Source: an uncultured Pirellula sp.
Lineage (GTDB): Bacteria; Planctomycetota; Planctomycetia; Pirellulales; Pirellulaceae
DNA length: 5,040 nt
NCBI GenBank assembly: GCA_903837255.1
Contig: CAILTZ010000584.1
Coordinates: 1-5,040 of the forward strand
Reading direction: 5' to 3'
The stretch's first letter is position 1. Every line of letters begins with the position of its first letter. A program made the translations under genes and the position numbers. This document shows, one piece after another, positions 4,754-5,040 of this stretch. Below the pieces are notes generated by a model that saw nothing but the letters and a program-made list of their open reading frames with translations, had not been told where the DNA came from and made no database searches.

Positions 4754-5040
4754 ATGAGCCATAACAATCGTCGTCGTTTCCTCCAATCCACCACGGCTGT
4801 CACGGCTGGCTATTGGGTGGCTGGAGGAGTTGCTCCCAAGGAAAGTCGTTCCGCTATTGAAGAGATCCGTTTTGGTTGCATCGGTGTCGGGGGCAAAGGC
4901 TCCAGCGACTCCAAGGACGCTGCCAACAACGGAAAGATCGTCGCGATCTGCGATGTCGACGACAATACCATCAGTGCTCGCAAGAAGGACGAAGACTTTG
5001 AAGATGCACAGGTCTTCAATGACTTCCGCAAGATGTTCGA
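4754..5040 (+). CDS. Tat-exported Gfo/Idh/MocA-family oxidoreductase (5' part)
   Basis: The first 95 codons of an NAD(P)-dependent oxidoreductase of the Gfo/Idh/MocA family (usual length about 400-450 residues in secreted planctomycete members). The gene runs off the right edge. A twin-arginine signal NRRRFLQ lies at residues 5-11, followed by a short, weakly hydrophobic stretch (about 12-27) including TAVTAGYWVAGGVA. This indicates export of a folded, cofactor-bearing protein or its membrane attachment. The Rossmann nucleotide-binding fold begins at RFGCIGVGGKGSSD with GxGxxG at G44, G46 and G49. The second strand KIVAICDVDD ends in D67, where an acidic residue typically contacts the adenine ribose of NAD. 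The substrate (usually a sugar or sugar derivative) is decided by the missing C-terminal domain, including the family's catalytic Lys/His residues. The start is fixed by the Tat motif directly after the ATG. The ribosome-binding site is weak (GTAGAGTAGCC before the ATG). Confidence 0.93.
   Translation, partial: MSHNNRRRFLQSTTAVTAGYWVAGGVAPKESRSAIEEIRFGCIGVGGKGSSDSKDAANNGKIVAICDVDDNTISARKKDEDFEDAQVFNDFRKMF

Overview
The window looks like chromosomal DNA from a planctomycete, probably of the Pirellula/Rhodopirellula type. This is an inference. It rests on a Tat-exported Gfo/Idh/MocA-family oxidoreductase at the right edge (a family heavily expanded in that phylum), an oversized AI-2E-type permease, generally weak Shine-Dalgarno sequences, moderate-to-high GC, and long repeat-rich intergenic DNA.

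Left part (1-1347, mostly minus strand). A short gene for a C-terminal zinc-ribbon protein (84-377) overlaps by 8 bases the 3' end of a broken reading frame (370-687). That frame matches the C-terminal part of a nucleotidyltransferase-like protein and has lost its catalytic N-terminus. Directly upstream of the break is a repeat block (about 721-959). It has GC-rich, GTCAA-containing arms in inverted orientation around two short tandem arrays (8-base and 9-base units). Beyond it lies a gene-free stretch to 1347 holding a G-run with quadruplex potential, two short perfect dyads and a strong REP-like hairpin (1237-1276) near the 3' end of the next gene. A possible third frame runs off the left edge and contains a GGGGAC/GTCCCC dyad.

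Centre (1348-4458). A 569-residue AI-2E-family membrane protein (minus) and a 330-residue LPG_synthase_TM/UPF0104 flippase-like membrane protein (plus) are divergently transcribed from a 135-base gap. The flippase-like gene converges on, and overlaps by 15 bases, a 95-residue protein with two membrane segments (minus). All three products are integral membrane proteins. Nothing in the sequence ties them to one pathway.

Right part (4459-5040). About 295 bases contain a small hairpin and a doubtful minus-strand frame preceded by an unusually good Shine-Dalgarno sequence. The 5' end of the Tat-signal-bearing Gfo/Idh/MocA oxidoreductase follows and leaves the window.

I see no complete, clearly novel multi-gene system. 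The most promising lead is the decayed nucleotidyltransferase/zinc-ribbon pair next to the inverted-repeat block. It could be the remnant of an uncharacterised two-gene (toxin-antitoxin-like) cassette. That is a hypothesis, not a demonstration.
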